Source: DATKUA01 sp965602675 (GTDB lineage: Bacteria; Acidobacteriota; DATKUA01). From it: a stretch of 22,491 bases of DNA. Numbering within the stretch: position 1 is the first letter of the stretch; every line of letters starts with the position of its first letter. The stretch covers positions 1 through 22,491 of the forward strand of contig CBFCZO010000044.1 of NCBI GenBank assembly GCA_965602675.1, read 5' to 3'. This document shows positions 1 through 8,800 of this stretch, piece after piece. Below the pieces are notes generated by a model. The model did not search any database and was not told where the DNA came from. It worked only from the letters and a program-made list of their open reading frames with translations. The translations under genes were made by a program, and so were the position numbers.

Positions 1-665
1 CTGCCGGGCAGCCCAAGCTCTGTAAACAGATCCTCGGTCCGGCGGGCGGCGGCCTTGAGCCGGCGCCCTTCGGTTACCATCTCCCTGGTGCCGGGAGGAT
101 CACTTCGCCAGCGGCCTGCCAGCCCGGCATCCAGGCACACGGCCATCTTCAATGCTTCCACCAGGCCGTCCCGGTGCTGCTGTGGGGACAGGGTTGTCCA
201 TATTTCCTCGCACAGCAGGCACTCCCCGGCAAAATGGAATGCGCCGAAGACGTTCTTCCCGCCGCCGGGGGAGTTAATTGCCGCCTTCCCGCCGATGCTG
301 CTGTCGACCGCCGCCAGCAGCGTCGTCGGCACGTGCACCAGGGGCATTCCGCGCCGAACCATGTGTGCGGCGAGGGCCGCGACGTCGCCCACTGTGCCGC
401 CTCCGACGGCGACGACACGCCGCGCGCCTGCCAGGCGCCGCTCGCTCACGGCAAGGCACAAGCGCTTGAGAGTGCCGAAGGATTTCGCCGACTCGCCCGC
501 GGTCAACCGGATCGCCGAAGGGCATTCAAGCCTGTGCAGCCGGGCCACTTTGCGGTCGACGATCACCGCGTCGTCGTCGCGGCTGCAAAGCTCCCGGAGT
601 TCGCCGGCGGTCACCCAGCGCTCTCGCGAATTCCCCGGCTGAGGGGGGTGTTTCCGTTCGCTCAT
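1..665 (-). CDS. aroB: 3-dehydroquinate synthase AroB, partial (C-terminus beyond window)
   Basis: This enzyme makes 3-dehydroquinate from DAHP, the second shikimate-pathway step, using NAD and a divalent metal. The first 221 codons are present and the frame stays open to the window edge. Visible family motifs are the NAD-binding GGGTVGD (residues 88-94), VPTTLLAAVDSSIGGK (about 112-127), NSPGGGKNVFGAFH and the EALK segment with the metal-ligand Glu at 170. The ATG at 665 overlaps the aroC stop in an ATGA arrangement, with GGAAGGA seven bases upstream, so the two genes are probably translationally coupled. It is third in the aroD-aroC-aroB unit and should share its attenuator. The metal-binding histidines of the C-terminal domain lie outside the window. 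Confidence 0.95.
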   Translation of the reverse strand, partial: MSERKHPPQPGNSRERWVTAGELRELCSRDDDAVIVDRKVARLHRLECPSAIRLTAGESAKSFGTLKRLCLAVSERRLAGARRVVAVGGGTVGDVAALAAHMVRRGMPLVHVPTTLLAAVDSSIGGKAAINSPGGGKNVFGAFHFAGECLLCEEIWTTLSPQQHRDGLVEALKMAVCLDAGLAGRWRSDPPGTREMVTEGRRLKAAARRTEDLFTELGLPG

Positions 666-1675
666 GATTCGATCCTTCCGGCCCTGTCAATCAGGAAGAG
701 ATCGGCAAAGATTATCGCTGCCATGCTTTCGACCACGGGCACTGCGCGGGGCAGAATGCAGGGATCGTGGCGCCCCTTCACTGCGGCCTCCCCGATGGTG
801 GAAACGGGCTTGCCGGAGATGTGGAACACGAGGTTTTCGCCGTTGCTGATGCCGCCGTTCACCCCCCCGTAGGTGTTGCCGGGCGAGTGAAATTCGCTGC
901 CCTTGATATCGAGCGGTTTGGTGTTCCAGCGGACTGCGTTGACGGTGCCGATCGAGGCGAAGGCATTCGCCAGGTAGCTGTGCAGCTTGAGGAACACGGG
1001 CTCGCCCAGGCCGGCGGGAGGGCCTTCGACGCGCACCGTGATGACGCCGCCGTAGCTGTCGCCGCTTTCCTTGGCGCGGAGAATAAGCTCGCTCATGCGC
1101 TCGGCCGTCTCCGCCTCGGGGCAGCGGGAGTCGAACGCATCCACTTCATCCCGCCGCCAGCGCCGCGCCATAGCCGCTTCGCCCATAGACAATCCGCCCA
1201 CTGCGCTGACCCAGGCGACGATGCGCAACTCCGGCAGGACCCGGGCGAGCAGCGATTCGGCGACCCAGCCGGCCATTACCCTGGCCACTGTCTCCCTGCC
1301 GCTCGAGCGCCCGCCCCCGCGGTAATCGACGTGCCCGAATTTGGCTTTCCAGGCCGCATCGGCGTGCCCGGGGCGGGGTTGCTTCCAGACGGCGTCGTAA
1401 TCGCCGCTGCGGGCGTCGCGGTTGCGCACGAGTAAAGCTATCGGCGTGCCGAGAGTGATGTCCTGGAAGATCCCGGAGAGGATTTCCGGCTCGTCGCATT
1501 CATTCCGGGCCGTGGTCAGCGCGCTCTGCCCCGGGCGGCGCCGCGCGAGCTGGGCCAGCAGCATTTGCCTGTCGACCGGGACTTCGGAGGGGCAGCCGTC
1601 GACGACGCAGCCGAGGGCCAGTCCGTGGCTCTCGCCGAAGGTCGTAACTCGAAAAAGCGTTCCGAAGGTGTTCAT
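662..1675 (-). CDS. aroC: Chorismate synthase AroC
   Basis: It converts 5-enolpyruvylshikimate-3-phosphate to chorismate with reduced FMN, the last common step before the Trp, Tyr and Phe branches. The product is 337 residues, slightly short of the usual 350-390 but with motifs from end to end: FGESHG (13-18), RRPGQS, RPGHAD (101-106), YRGGGRSSGRET (118-129), GDSYGG, the GGVNGGISNGE segment and a C-terminal GRHDPC..PRAVPVVESMAA. The start chosen is the ATG at 1675, because MNTFGTLFRVTTFGESHG is the family N-terminus and GGAG lies seven bases upstream. A longer open frame reaching to 1969 is out-of-frame aroD sequence. The start overlaps the end of the full-length aroD frame (ATGA), and the stop overlaps the aroB start. 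Confidence 0.97.
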   Translation of the reverse strand: MNTFGTLFRVTTFGESHGLALGCVVDGCPSEVPVDRQMLLAQLARRRPGQSALTTARNECDEPEILSGIFQDITLGTPIALLVRNRDARSGDYDAVWKQPRPGHADAAWKAKFGHVDYRGGGRSSGRETVARVMAGWVAESLLARVLPELRIVAWVSAVGGLSMGEAAMARRWRRDEVDAFDSRCPEAETAERMSELILRAKESGDSYGGVITVRVEGPPAGLGEPVFLKLHSYLANAFASIGTVNAVRWNTKPLDIKGSEFHSPGNTYGGVNGGISNGENLVFHISGKPVSTIGEAAVKGRHDPCILPRAVPVVESMAAIIFADLFLIDRAGRIES

Positions 1676-2289
1676 TTTTCGACTCCTGAGTTGCTCGAGC
1701 CCGGTTCGCTGAAAAAAGCCAACTCTTCGGCCAGAAGCGCCTGGCCGGGTGCCGATTGCGATTCCGGCGCCATGGCTCAGTAATGCAGGTGATTGCGCGC
1801 GGCCAGCCTGCGTCGCAATAACGCGGCCCCGGCTCCCGCGGCCAGCACATTCACCCGCTCCGCGATCTGCAGCAGGCGGTCCTGGAGCCAGATGAGTCTC
1901 GAATCGCAATCCTGCGCCATCGGTTCGACGTGCTTTACCGCCCTTTTCCCCACGCCGAGTGATTGCCACAAGGCGACGGCCTCATCGAGGTCCATGGGCG
2001 ATTCGGCGTGGTGGGACAGGATGACCCTCTCCTCCGGTATTTCCAGGCTCTGCCGCGGCAGGGCGACCTCCTGGTCCACAAGAGCCGCCGCCTCGATCCA
2101 CGCGCCCGTAAGAAACTGCTTTTTCCGCCGTGCGACCAGCAACGGCAGCGCGCAGTCCGGTACGTGAAAGCCGGAAAGCCCGCCTGCCAGGTCATCGCGG
2201 ATTTCGAGGTAGTGGGCGCCCGCCCGCGCCGCGCCGATGGCGAAGTCGAGCGGCTTTGCGTAACCCGGGAGTGTAACCACGAATCTCAT
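1672..2289 (-). CDS. aroD: Type I 3-dehydroquinate dehydratase AroD, interrupted by an in-frame TGA
   Basis: It dehydrates 3-dehydroquinate through a Schiff base. From the ATG at 2289 (MRFVVTLPG...) the frame has the early Glu in LEIRDD, the Glu in VDQEV, the catalytic His in ILSHH and the Schiff-base Lys in AVKHVEPM. A TGA at 1777-1779 stops it after 170 residues. The same frame continues with AMAPESQSAPGQALLAEEL, which is the family C-terminus including the substrate-binding Ser and Gln of S-APGQ, and ends at TGA 1672-1674 overlapping the aroC ATG. With the TGA read as an amino acid the protein is 205 residues, a full compact type I enzyme; without it the active site is incomplete. The longer frame to 2358 runs through the terminator hairpin and is rejected. 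The Shine-Dalgarno is weak. A recent nonsense mutation, sequence error or readthrough are all possible. Confidence 0.85.
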
Positions 2290-2303
2290 ATCCAACCCGA
2301 TGC

Positions 2304-2335
2304 AAAAAAAATCCGCCGGGCAATCGCCTCGGCGG
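2304..2335 (-). terminator. Attenuator terminator of the aro unit
   Basis: On the minus strand CCGCCG (2330-2335) pairs with CGGCGG (2313-2318). A single bulged A (2329) and three more pairs (GGC/GCC) follow, closed by the loop GATT, and then comes a run of eight T. This is a textbook intrinsic terminator placed between the aromatic leader ORF and the aroD start, only 14 bases before the ATG. The 5' arm CCGCCG can instead pair with CGGTGG (2380-2385) inside the leader ORF, a plausible antiterminator. Confidence 0.9.
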
Positions 2336-2355
2336 TTTGTCGATGTCGTTCGCTT

Positions 2356-2413
2356 CAACGCTTAAGGTACACCAACACCCCACCGGCAATCCCAAAAGTA
2401 CCAATAAGCGTTG
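2356..2413 (-). promoter_or_regulatory. Long-range leader hairpin over the aromatic codons
   Basis: The segment 2405-2413 plus 2398-2402, which carries codons N-A-Y-W-Y of the leader, is complementary to 2356-2364 plus 2366-2370 around the leader stop codon. That gives nine and five base pairs separated by a small internal loop. A ribosome stalled on the Tyr, Trp or Phe codons would melt this helix. The CGGTGG segment in its loop would then be free to capture the terminator's 5' arm. The pairings are seen directly; the switching model is inferred. Confidence 0.65.
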
Positions 2414-2424
2414 TTGGGCGACAT
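2362..2424 (-). CDS. Aromatic leader peptide of the aroD-aroC-aroB unit
   Basis: This is a 20-residue ORF, MSPNNAYWYFWDCRWGVGVP, preceded by GGAG seven bases from the ATG (2432-2435). Six of its residues are aromatic, and five are consecutive: Tyr-Trp-Tyr-Phe-Trp. All three aromatic amino acids are therefore sensed, as expected for genes making their common precursor chorismate. It sits between a good promoter and an intrinsic terminator, the layout of ribosome-mediated transcription attenuation known from trpL and pheL. The peptide itself probably has no function beyond its translation. It starts about 16 bases after the predicted transcription start and ends 72 bases before the aroD ATG. 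Confidence 0.88.
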   Translation of the reverse strand: MSPNNAYWYFWDCRWGVGVP

Positions 2425-2446
2425 AATTCTACTCCGAATGAATTCT

Positions 2447-2475
2447 CTTTTAGCCGAGCGCGAACTCAATGTCAA
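2447..2475 (-). promoter_or_regulatory. Sigma-70-type promoter of the aro unit
   Basis: A perfect -35 TTGACA (2470-2475) is separated by 17 bases from TAAAAG (2447-2452, four of six matches to TATAAT). The predicted start is near 2440, just ahead of the leader ribosome-binding site. It lies 80 bases past the tyrA stop, so aroD-aroC-aroB can be transcribed independently of tyrA. A GC hairpin at 2504-2525 lies between tyrA and this promoter but has no T-run. Confidence 0.8.
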
Positions 2476-2554
2476 CTTCCAATCTCCACTCTTTGAAGAT
2501 AATCGCCGGTTCTCTGACGCCGGCGTTAACAAGCCTCTCCCGCTGGAACAGGGC

Positions 2555-3721
2555 TCAAGAAGCATCCCGGGCGTCCGCGGTGCCGGGTTCACGCGGCCGA
2601 GCGTGAAAGAAATCGCAGGCAGTTGACATGCTATCGAGGAACTCCCCGCGGCGGTTCTCGGCGATCAGCGTGCCGAGCTTCTCGACAGCCTCCTCCAGCA
2701 GGCGAAAGATAACGCCTTGATCGCACAGGCGCTGAATCTCGAAGTAGAGGTCCATGTTCTCCCGAACCAGCTTCAGAGTGGTGCTTATCTGGCAGTTGAA
2801 TGTCGAGCTTCCCACGCCGACGAGCGTCTCAAAGCTCTCGCCGGAGTTCACCAGGGCGTCGGCGAAGACGAAGTTAAGCGCGTGGCTGAGGCCGAGCGTG
2901 AGAGTCATCAGCCGGTCATGGTCTTCGGGCGGCAGAGAGACGATTGTAGCCGCAGTCTCACTGAATAGCGCCCGAACGTCGCGGTCGGCCTCTTCGTCCC
3001 CGCATGGGCAGATGATGATTTTCCTTCCGTGGAGGGTTGTCACATCGGGTCCGAAGAGGGGATGGATGCTGGTGAGGCGCAGTCCCGCCCGGATGCCCCG
3101 CCGGATCACCGGCAGCAGGTCCCTCTTCAGGCTGCACAGATCGAACAGCACTCCCCGCGGCCGCATCTGCAGCAGTTCCTCCAGCACGTCGGGCGAGCGC
3201 TGGAGGGGCACTGAGAGGATGATGAAATCGAAGTCCCGCACGTTCTCATCAAGACCAGACAGCGAGTCAAAGGGCGAAGCCTCGGCTGAGCACTTGTCGT
3301 GGACCACGACACGATGCCCCTGGTTGTTGAGGAAGTTGCAGAACCAGGAGCCCATCTTCCCGAACCCCCCGATCACCAGGATGTCGAGCGCCCCGGCGAG
3401 CCTGCGCTTGTCTAGTTCTTGGCTCTGCAATTCAACCGACTTTTCGATGAGGAATCTGGCCAGCCCTACCCCCCACTGCGCCCTCAGGCCGAATCCCTCG
3501 CACAAGCCGGAAAAACGCTCGATGACTCGTTTCTCTACTGAGTAGTTACGCAGCGGCACGCCGGAGCCCATCTTGTTTTCGGCGACCCTGAGCGCGAGCC
3601 GTTGCCTCCTGGCCAGGAGCCTGACGAACTCCCTGTCCACCTCCATTATCTGCTCGCGCAGCTTGCCGAGCGCTTCCGTGCCCGCGCGCGGCTCAACCGG
3701 TCCCGGCGTATCTGTTTTCAT
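2555..3721 (-). CDS. tyrA: Bifunctional chorismate mutase / prephenate dehydrogenase (T-protein)
   Basis: It catalyses chorismate to prephenate and then NAD-dependent conversion to 4-hydroxyphenylpyruvate for tyrosine. The 388-residue protein has an N-terminal AroQ-type chorismate mutase (about 18-100: LREQI..VD, LLARR, K50, IEKSVELQ). A dehydrogenase follows, with IGGFGKMGSWF (117-127, nucleotide binding) and SIHPLFGPD (218-226), whose His should be catalytic. The order matches E. coli TyrA. I see no ACT domain, so feedback control may be intrinsic or replaced by attenuation. The ATG at 3721 has AAGGAG six bases upstream. Its own promoter, FYYYF leader and terminator precede it, separating it from trpA. 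Confidence 0.95.
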   Translation of the reverse strand: MKTDTPGPVEPRAGTEALGKLREQIMEVDREFVRLLARRQRLALRVAENKMGSGVPLRNYSVEKRVIERFSGLCEGFGLRAQWGVGLARFLIEKSVELQSQELDKRRLAGALDILVIGGFGKMGSWFCNFLNNQGHRVVVHDKCSAEASPFDSLSGLDENVRDFDFIILSVPLQRSPDVLEELLQMRPRGVLFDLCSLKRDLLPVIRRGIRAGLRLTSIHPLFGPDVTTLHGRKIIICPCGDEEADRDVRALFSETAATIVSLPPEDHDRLMTLTLGLSHALNFVFADALVNSGESFETLVGVGSSTFNCQISTTLKLVRENMDLYFEIQRLCDQGVIFRLLEEAVEKLGTLIAENRRGEFLDSMSTACDFFHARPREPGTADARDAS

Positions 3722-3741
3722 TCAAAGCTCCTTGGCGTATT

Positions 3742-3768
3742 AAAAAAGCCCGCAGTCGCCTGCAGGCT
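3742..3768 (-). terminator. Attenuator terminator upstream of tyrA
   Basis: On the minus strand a nine-base stem (3760-3768 with 3747-3755, one U-G pair) closes on a GCGA tetraloop of the GNRA type and is followed by a T-run (3742-3747). It lies between the FYYYF leader stop and the tyrA ribosome-binding site. The start of its 5' arm, AGCCT (3764-3768), is complementary to AGGCT at 3805-3809 in the leader, a candidate antiterminator pairing. The AGGCT neighbour GCGCTC (3795-3800) can pair with GAGCGC at the leader start (3850-3855). Confidence 0.9.
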
Positions 3769-3791
3769 GTAGAATCCATAATCGAACCTAG

Positions 3792-3857
3792 CTAGAGCGC
3801 GCAGAGCCTCCCCTTTATCTTGCCGAAATAGTAATAAAAGCTGGCTATTGCGCTCAT
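3792..3857 (-). CDS. Tyr/Phe leader peptide upstream of tyrA
   Basis: This 21-codon ORF begins MSAIASFYYYFGK, with five consecutive aromatic residues (Phe-Tyr-Tyr-Tyr-Phe) and no tryptophan. GAGG lies five bases before the ATG (3863-3866). It is followed 24 bases later by an intrinsic terminator and then tyrA. The codon content fits sensing of charged tRNA-Tyr and tRNA-Phe, the products downstream of prephenate. I infer attenuation control from the arrangement; the ORF, ribosome-binding site and hairpin are seen directly. Confidence 0.87.
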   Translation of the reverse strand: MSAIASFYYYFGKIKGRLCAL

Positions 3858-3877
3858 GATTACCTCACCGGGCCGCA

Positions 3878-3906
3878 AGGATGGCAAACACTTCCCCTTG
3901 TGTCAA
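3878..3906 (-). promoter_or_regulatory. Promoter of the tyrA unit
   Basis: A perfect TTGACA (3901-3906) overlaps the trpA stop codon. Seventeen bases on is CATCCT (3878-3883), only three of six matches to the -10 consensus but preceded by TGC, which may act as an extended -10. The trpA-tyrA gap has no intrinsic terminator ahead of the tyr leader, so transcripts from the trp promoter may also enter this attenuator. Confidence 0.55.
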
Positions 3907-4647
3907 GCCCTCGCGGGCATGAGTGTTCGCTTGACGGCTTCGACAACGCCGCCCGCCGTGCCGCCACCGCGATCCATTCGCTCCTCGATCAGGCGGATGA
4001 TGGCGGTGCCGACGACAGCGCCGTCGGCATGCCTCCACACCGCCTCGACGTCGGCGGCCGACCCGATTCCGAAGCCGACGGCAACGGGAATATTCGTGAT
4101 GCTCCTGAGTTTTTTGACCATCTGCGGCACGGAGGAATCCACGTCGGTGTGCTTGCCGGTGACGCCCGTGCGGGCAACAAGGTAGACGAAGCCGGAACAG
4201 TGGCGCGCGATTGCGCGCAGGCGCTTGCCGCTGGAGGTCGGGGCCGCCAGGAACACGGTATCAAGCCTTTCGAAGCATTCCGTCGCCTCGTACTCTTCGG
4301 GCGGCAGGTCGGAGACCAGGATGCCGTCGAGGCCGGCGCCGGCGCCCTCGCGGTCGAAGCGCGGGATCCCGTATCTGAAGACGGGGTTGGCGTATGTCAT
4401 CAGCAGCAGCGCGGCATCCGTCCTGCTCCTCACCCGGCGCACCATGCCGAGGACGTCGCCGATCGAGTAGTGGTGCGACAGGGCCCGCTGCATCGCTTTC
4501 TGAATCGCAGGCCCGTCGGCCACGGGATCGGAAAACGGCAGGCCGATCTCGACTATGTCAGCGCCGCCATCGGCCAGGCCGCAGATAATCTCTTCGGAGG
4601 CTGCAAGGTCGGGATAGCCGGCCAGAACGTAGGGGATAAAGCATTTA

Positions 4648-6403
<1,756 letters not shown>

Positions 6404-6414
<11 letters not shown>

Positions 6415-7213
6415 GCGTCCTCCGCAACAGCTTGCTCAGCTCTACACCCGGGTCGGGTGCCGCCATCAGCGCCGTTCCAACCAGGAACCCGTGGAAGCCG
6501 GCATCGCGAAGCTCCAGCAGTTGCGAGCGCCTGGAGATTCCGGATTCTGAGACAAGGACCACCTCCGCGGAGCCTTCCACTTCCCGTGCCAGAGCGAACG
6601 AGGTGTCGAGAGAAATGCTGAGGTCGCCGAGGTTGCGGTTGTTGACACCTATTATCCGCGCGCCCGCCTTCAACGCCGCCTCCATCTCCCGGAGGTTGTG
6701 CACCTCGACCAGCGGCTCCATGCGCAACTGCCTGCCGTAACCGATCAGCCGGGATAGCCCCCGCCCGGCCAGCAGGGCGGCGATCAGCAGGTAGGAAGAC
6801 GCCCCCGCAGCCCTCGCCTCGGCGACCTGGTAGTCGTCGACGATGAAGTCCTTGCGCAGAATCGGTATCGGCAGCCCCTCGGAGGCCAGGCGCGACAAAC
6901 TCTCCAGGGAGCCCTGGAAATATCGCCGCTCCGTGAGCACCGAGACCGCCGCGGCCCCGTTCCCGGCATACATCCGGCCGATAATCCCGGGCGGCAAGGA
7001 GCAATGATTTCTCCCCTTGCCCGGGGAAGCGTATTTTATCTCTGCGATGATGTTGATTGCGGGCGTCGAAAGGGCTTGCATAAACGAGAGCGGCGCGGCC
7101 TCGGGAATCGCTGCCAGCACCCTTTCGATGGGCAGATGCCGCTGCCTCTCGCGCGTCGCGGCCAACGCCGCGTCCACCAGCTTGGAGAGAATTCCTCCGG
7201 CTTCATCAGGCAT
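6404..7213 (-). CDS. trpC: Indole-3-glycerol phosphate synthase TrpC
   Basis: It closes the indole ring from CdRP. The 269-residue protein is a monofunctional beta/alpha barrel with IIAEIKYASPGKG (catalytic Lys), VSVLTERRYFQGS, PILRKDFIVDDYQVAEARAAGA (second catalytic Lys), LVEVHNLREME, IIGVNNRNL, VSESGI and FLVGTALM. In the first motif the usual Lys-Arg is Lys-Tyr. The ATG at 7213 overlaps the end of trpD by eight bases, and the stop lies 11 bases into trpFB. TrpF is not attached here but fused to TrpB downstream. Confidence 0.96.
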
Positions 7214-8219
7214 GGGAGCACTCCCTGAGCTCTCTCAGTTTTCTTTGGGCGGCGCCGCTGTCGATAACCTCTGCGGCAAGCGCGAGCGATCTGCCGAGGG
7301 GCTCCCGGGTGGCGACGTGCAGCACGGCGGCGGCGTTGGCGAGCACTATCTCCCGCGCCGGGCCCCTCACCACCCCCGAGAGCAGGCCGAGGCACAGCTC
7401 GGCGTTTTCGACGGCCGTCCCCCCCCGCAGTGCTTTGTAGACGGACTTCGAGGAGGAGGAGGAGGAGGAAAAGAAGTCGAGATTGTAGCTTTTCACTTCC
7501 CCGTCACAGGTTTCCGTGACGCGAGTCGGGCAACAAATAGAGATCTCATCCAGTCCGTCGAGGCTGTGCACGACCCATGATCTCCGGCCTCCGAGCCGCG
7601 CCAGTGCCCTCCCGAGGCGTTCGGTGAGCTCCGGCGAGAAAACTCCGACAATCTGAAAGTGCGCGCCGGCGGGATTGGTGAGCGGTCCGAGCAGGTTAAA
7701 AACGGTGCGAAATCCGAGCTGCCTGCGAATCGAGGCGACACGTTTCATCGCGGGGTGGTATAGCGGGGCGAACATGAATCCAATTCCGACCTGCTCGATG
7801 CACTCGCAGGTCTTTTGGGGGGGCAGGTCGATCCTGATCCCGAGGGCCTCGAGCAGATCGGCGCTGCCGCTGCGGCTTGTCACGGCCCGGTTGCCGTGCT
7901 TGGCGACAGGGATGCCCACTGCGGCGATGACAAAGGCTGCGGTCGTGGAGACGTTGAAGGTGTCGCGCCCGCCGCCCGTGCCGGCGGTGTCTACCAGGTT
8001 CGGGAGCCCGGTCTTGATGCGCACGGCATTATCCCGCATCACGAGCGCGAACCCGACTATCTCATCGACTGTTTCTCCCTTGGCCTTCAAGGCCGTGAGA
8101 AAGGACGAGACCTGGGCATCGGGGACGTCCTCCTCGAAGACCGTTCTCAGTCCTTCCGCCGCCTCCGATACGGTAAGATCCTCGCGCGAAATCAGCTTTT
8201 CGGTCAGTGCCCGCAGCAT
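7206..8219 (-). CDS. trpD: Anthranilate phosphoribosyltransferase TrpD
   Basis: It transfers phosphoribosyl from PRPP to anthranilate. The 337-residue length is typical. Motifs are DTAGTGGGRDTFNVST (PRPP binding; GTGGG where GTGGD is usual), KHGNRAVTSRSGSAD, HPAMKRVASIRRQLGFRTVFNLLGPLTNP and the C-terminal helix bundle. A run of seven serines (residues 251-257), encoded by a TCC repeat, sits in a variable surface region before the LRGG..NAE motif. It is separate from TrpG, unlike the TrpGD fusion of enterics. The ATG lies inside the last codons of trpG (16-base overlap). Confidence 0.96.
   Translation of the reverse strand: MLRALTEKLISREDLTVSEAAEGLRTVFEEDVPDAQVSSFLTALKAKGETVDEIVGFALVMRDNAVRIKTGLPNLVDTAGTGGGRDTFNVSTTAAFVIAAVGIPVAKHGNRAVTSRSGSADLLEALGIRIDLPPQKTCECIEQVGIGFMFAPLYHPAMKRVASIRRQLGFRTVFNLLGPLTNPAGAHFQIVGVFSPELTERLGRALARLGGRRSWVVHSLDGLDEISICCPTRVTETCDGEVKSYNLDFFSSSSSSSKSVYKALRGGTAVENAELCLGLLSGVVRGPAREIVLANAAAVLHVATREPLGRSLALAAEVIDSGAAQRKLRELRECSHA
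7449..7469 (-). repeat. Triplet microsatellite (TCC) coding poly-Ser in trpD
   Basis: Six TCC codons and one TCG in a row encode Ser251-Ser257. On the plus strand this is a GGA/AGG repeat. The purine tract is also Shine-Dalgarno-like on that strand, but no gene starts there. Slippage by whole triplets would change only the serine count. Confidence 0.85.
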
Positions 8220-8800
8220 AGGAAATTCTCCAGGATTTGTTTGCCTTGCGGCGTCAGGATCGATTCGGGGTGGAACTGGACGCCGTACACGCGCAGCCCT
8301 CTGATCTTGAGCCCCATGATCAGGCCGTCCTCGGTTTCCGCGGTGACCTCGATCGAATCGGGCAGGTTCTCCCTGGGCACGATGAGGGAGTGGTAACGCG
8401 TGGCTTGAAAGGGATTGTCGACATTGCGGAAGAGCTCGCCGCCGCCGTGGCGGATCATCGAGGTTTTTCCGTGCAGCAGCCTGGGGGCCCTAACGACCCG
8501 GCCGCCGAAGGCTTCGGCGATTGCCTGGTGGCCGAGGCAGACACCGAGGATGGGAATAGTTTGGGCAAAAGCCCTGATAATCTCGATGGTCAGCCCGGCC
8601 TGCGAGGGCACTCCCGGTCCCGGGGAGATCACAATCCGGTCGGGCTCAAGCCGGCCGATTTCTTCAAGGGTTACCTTGTCGTTGCGTCGCACCACCGGGC
8701 GGCAGCCGAGCTCGCCTAGGTACTGCACCAGGTTGAAAGTGAAGCTGTCGTAGTTGTCGACGACGAGCACAGTTTGCTCGTTGTTGTTCTCAGCAGGCAT
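8204..8800 (-). CDS. trpG: Anthranilate synthase glutamine amidotransferase subunit TrpG
   Basis: It supplies ammonia from glutamine to TrpE. The 198-residue class I amidotransferase has VVDNYDSFTFNLVQYL, VISPGPG, the nucleophile Cys88 in GVCLGHQ, YHSLIV, and His177/Glu179 in VQFHPES, so the catalytic triad is complete. It overlaps trpE by 11 bases and trpD by 16 bases, suggesting tight translational coupling within the trp operon. The protein could also serve p-aminobenzoate synthesis, as some TrpG/PabA proteins do, but the context is trp. Confidence 0.96.
   Translation of the reverse strand: MPAENNNEQTVLVVDNYDSFTFNLVQYLGELGCRPVVRRNDKVTLEEIGRLEPDRIVISPGPGVPSQAGLTIEIIRAFAQTIPILGVCLGHQAIAEAFGGRVVRAPRLLHGKTSMIRHGGGELFRNVDNPFQATRYHSLIVPRENLPDSIEVTAETEDGLIMGLKIRGLRVYGVQFHPESILTPQGKQILENFLCCGH

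Noticed and set aside
1720..1779. Selenocysteine insertion at the aroD TGA
   Set aside because: No convincing bacterial SECIS-type hairpin follows, and the position is not a known Cys/Sec site in this family.
1672..1779. Reassigned TGA (Gly or Trp) genetic code
   Set aside because: trpE, trpG and trpD end with TGA at expected lengths with overlapping downstream starts, and Trp is normally TGG.
1676..1969. Longer N-terminus of chorismate synthase (frame open to 1969)
   Set aside because: It is the aroD coding region in another frame; the family N-terminus and a good ribosome-binding site begin at 1675.
2290..2358. Longer N-terminus of aroD starting at 2358
   Set aside because: It would be encoded by the attenuator hairpin and T-run; MRFVVTLPG at 2289 is the natural type I dehydratase start.
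2504..2525. Intrinsic terminator after tyrA
   Set aside because: There is a six-base GC stem but a ten-base loop and no T-run, so it was noted only in the promoter entry.
2362..2592. 76-codon frame containing the aro leader
   Set aside because: The part upstream of 2424 overlaps the promoter and the tyrA end; only the 20-codon ORF from 2424 has a ribosome-binding site.
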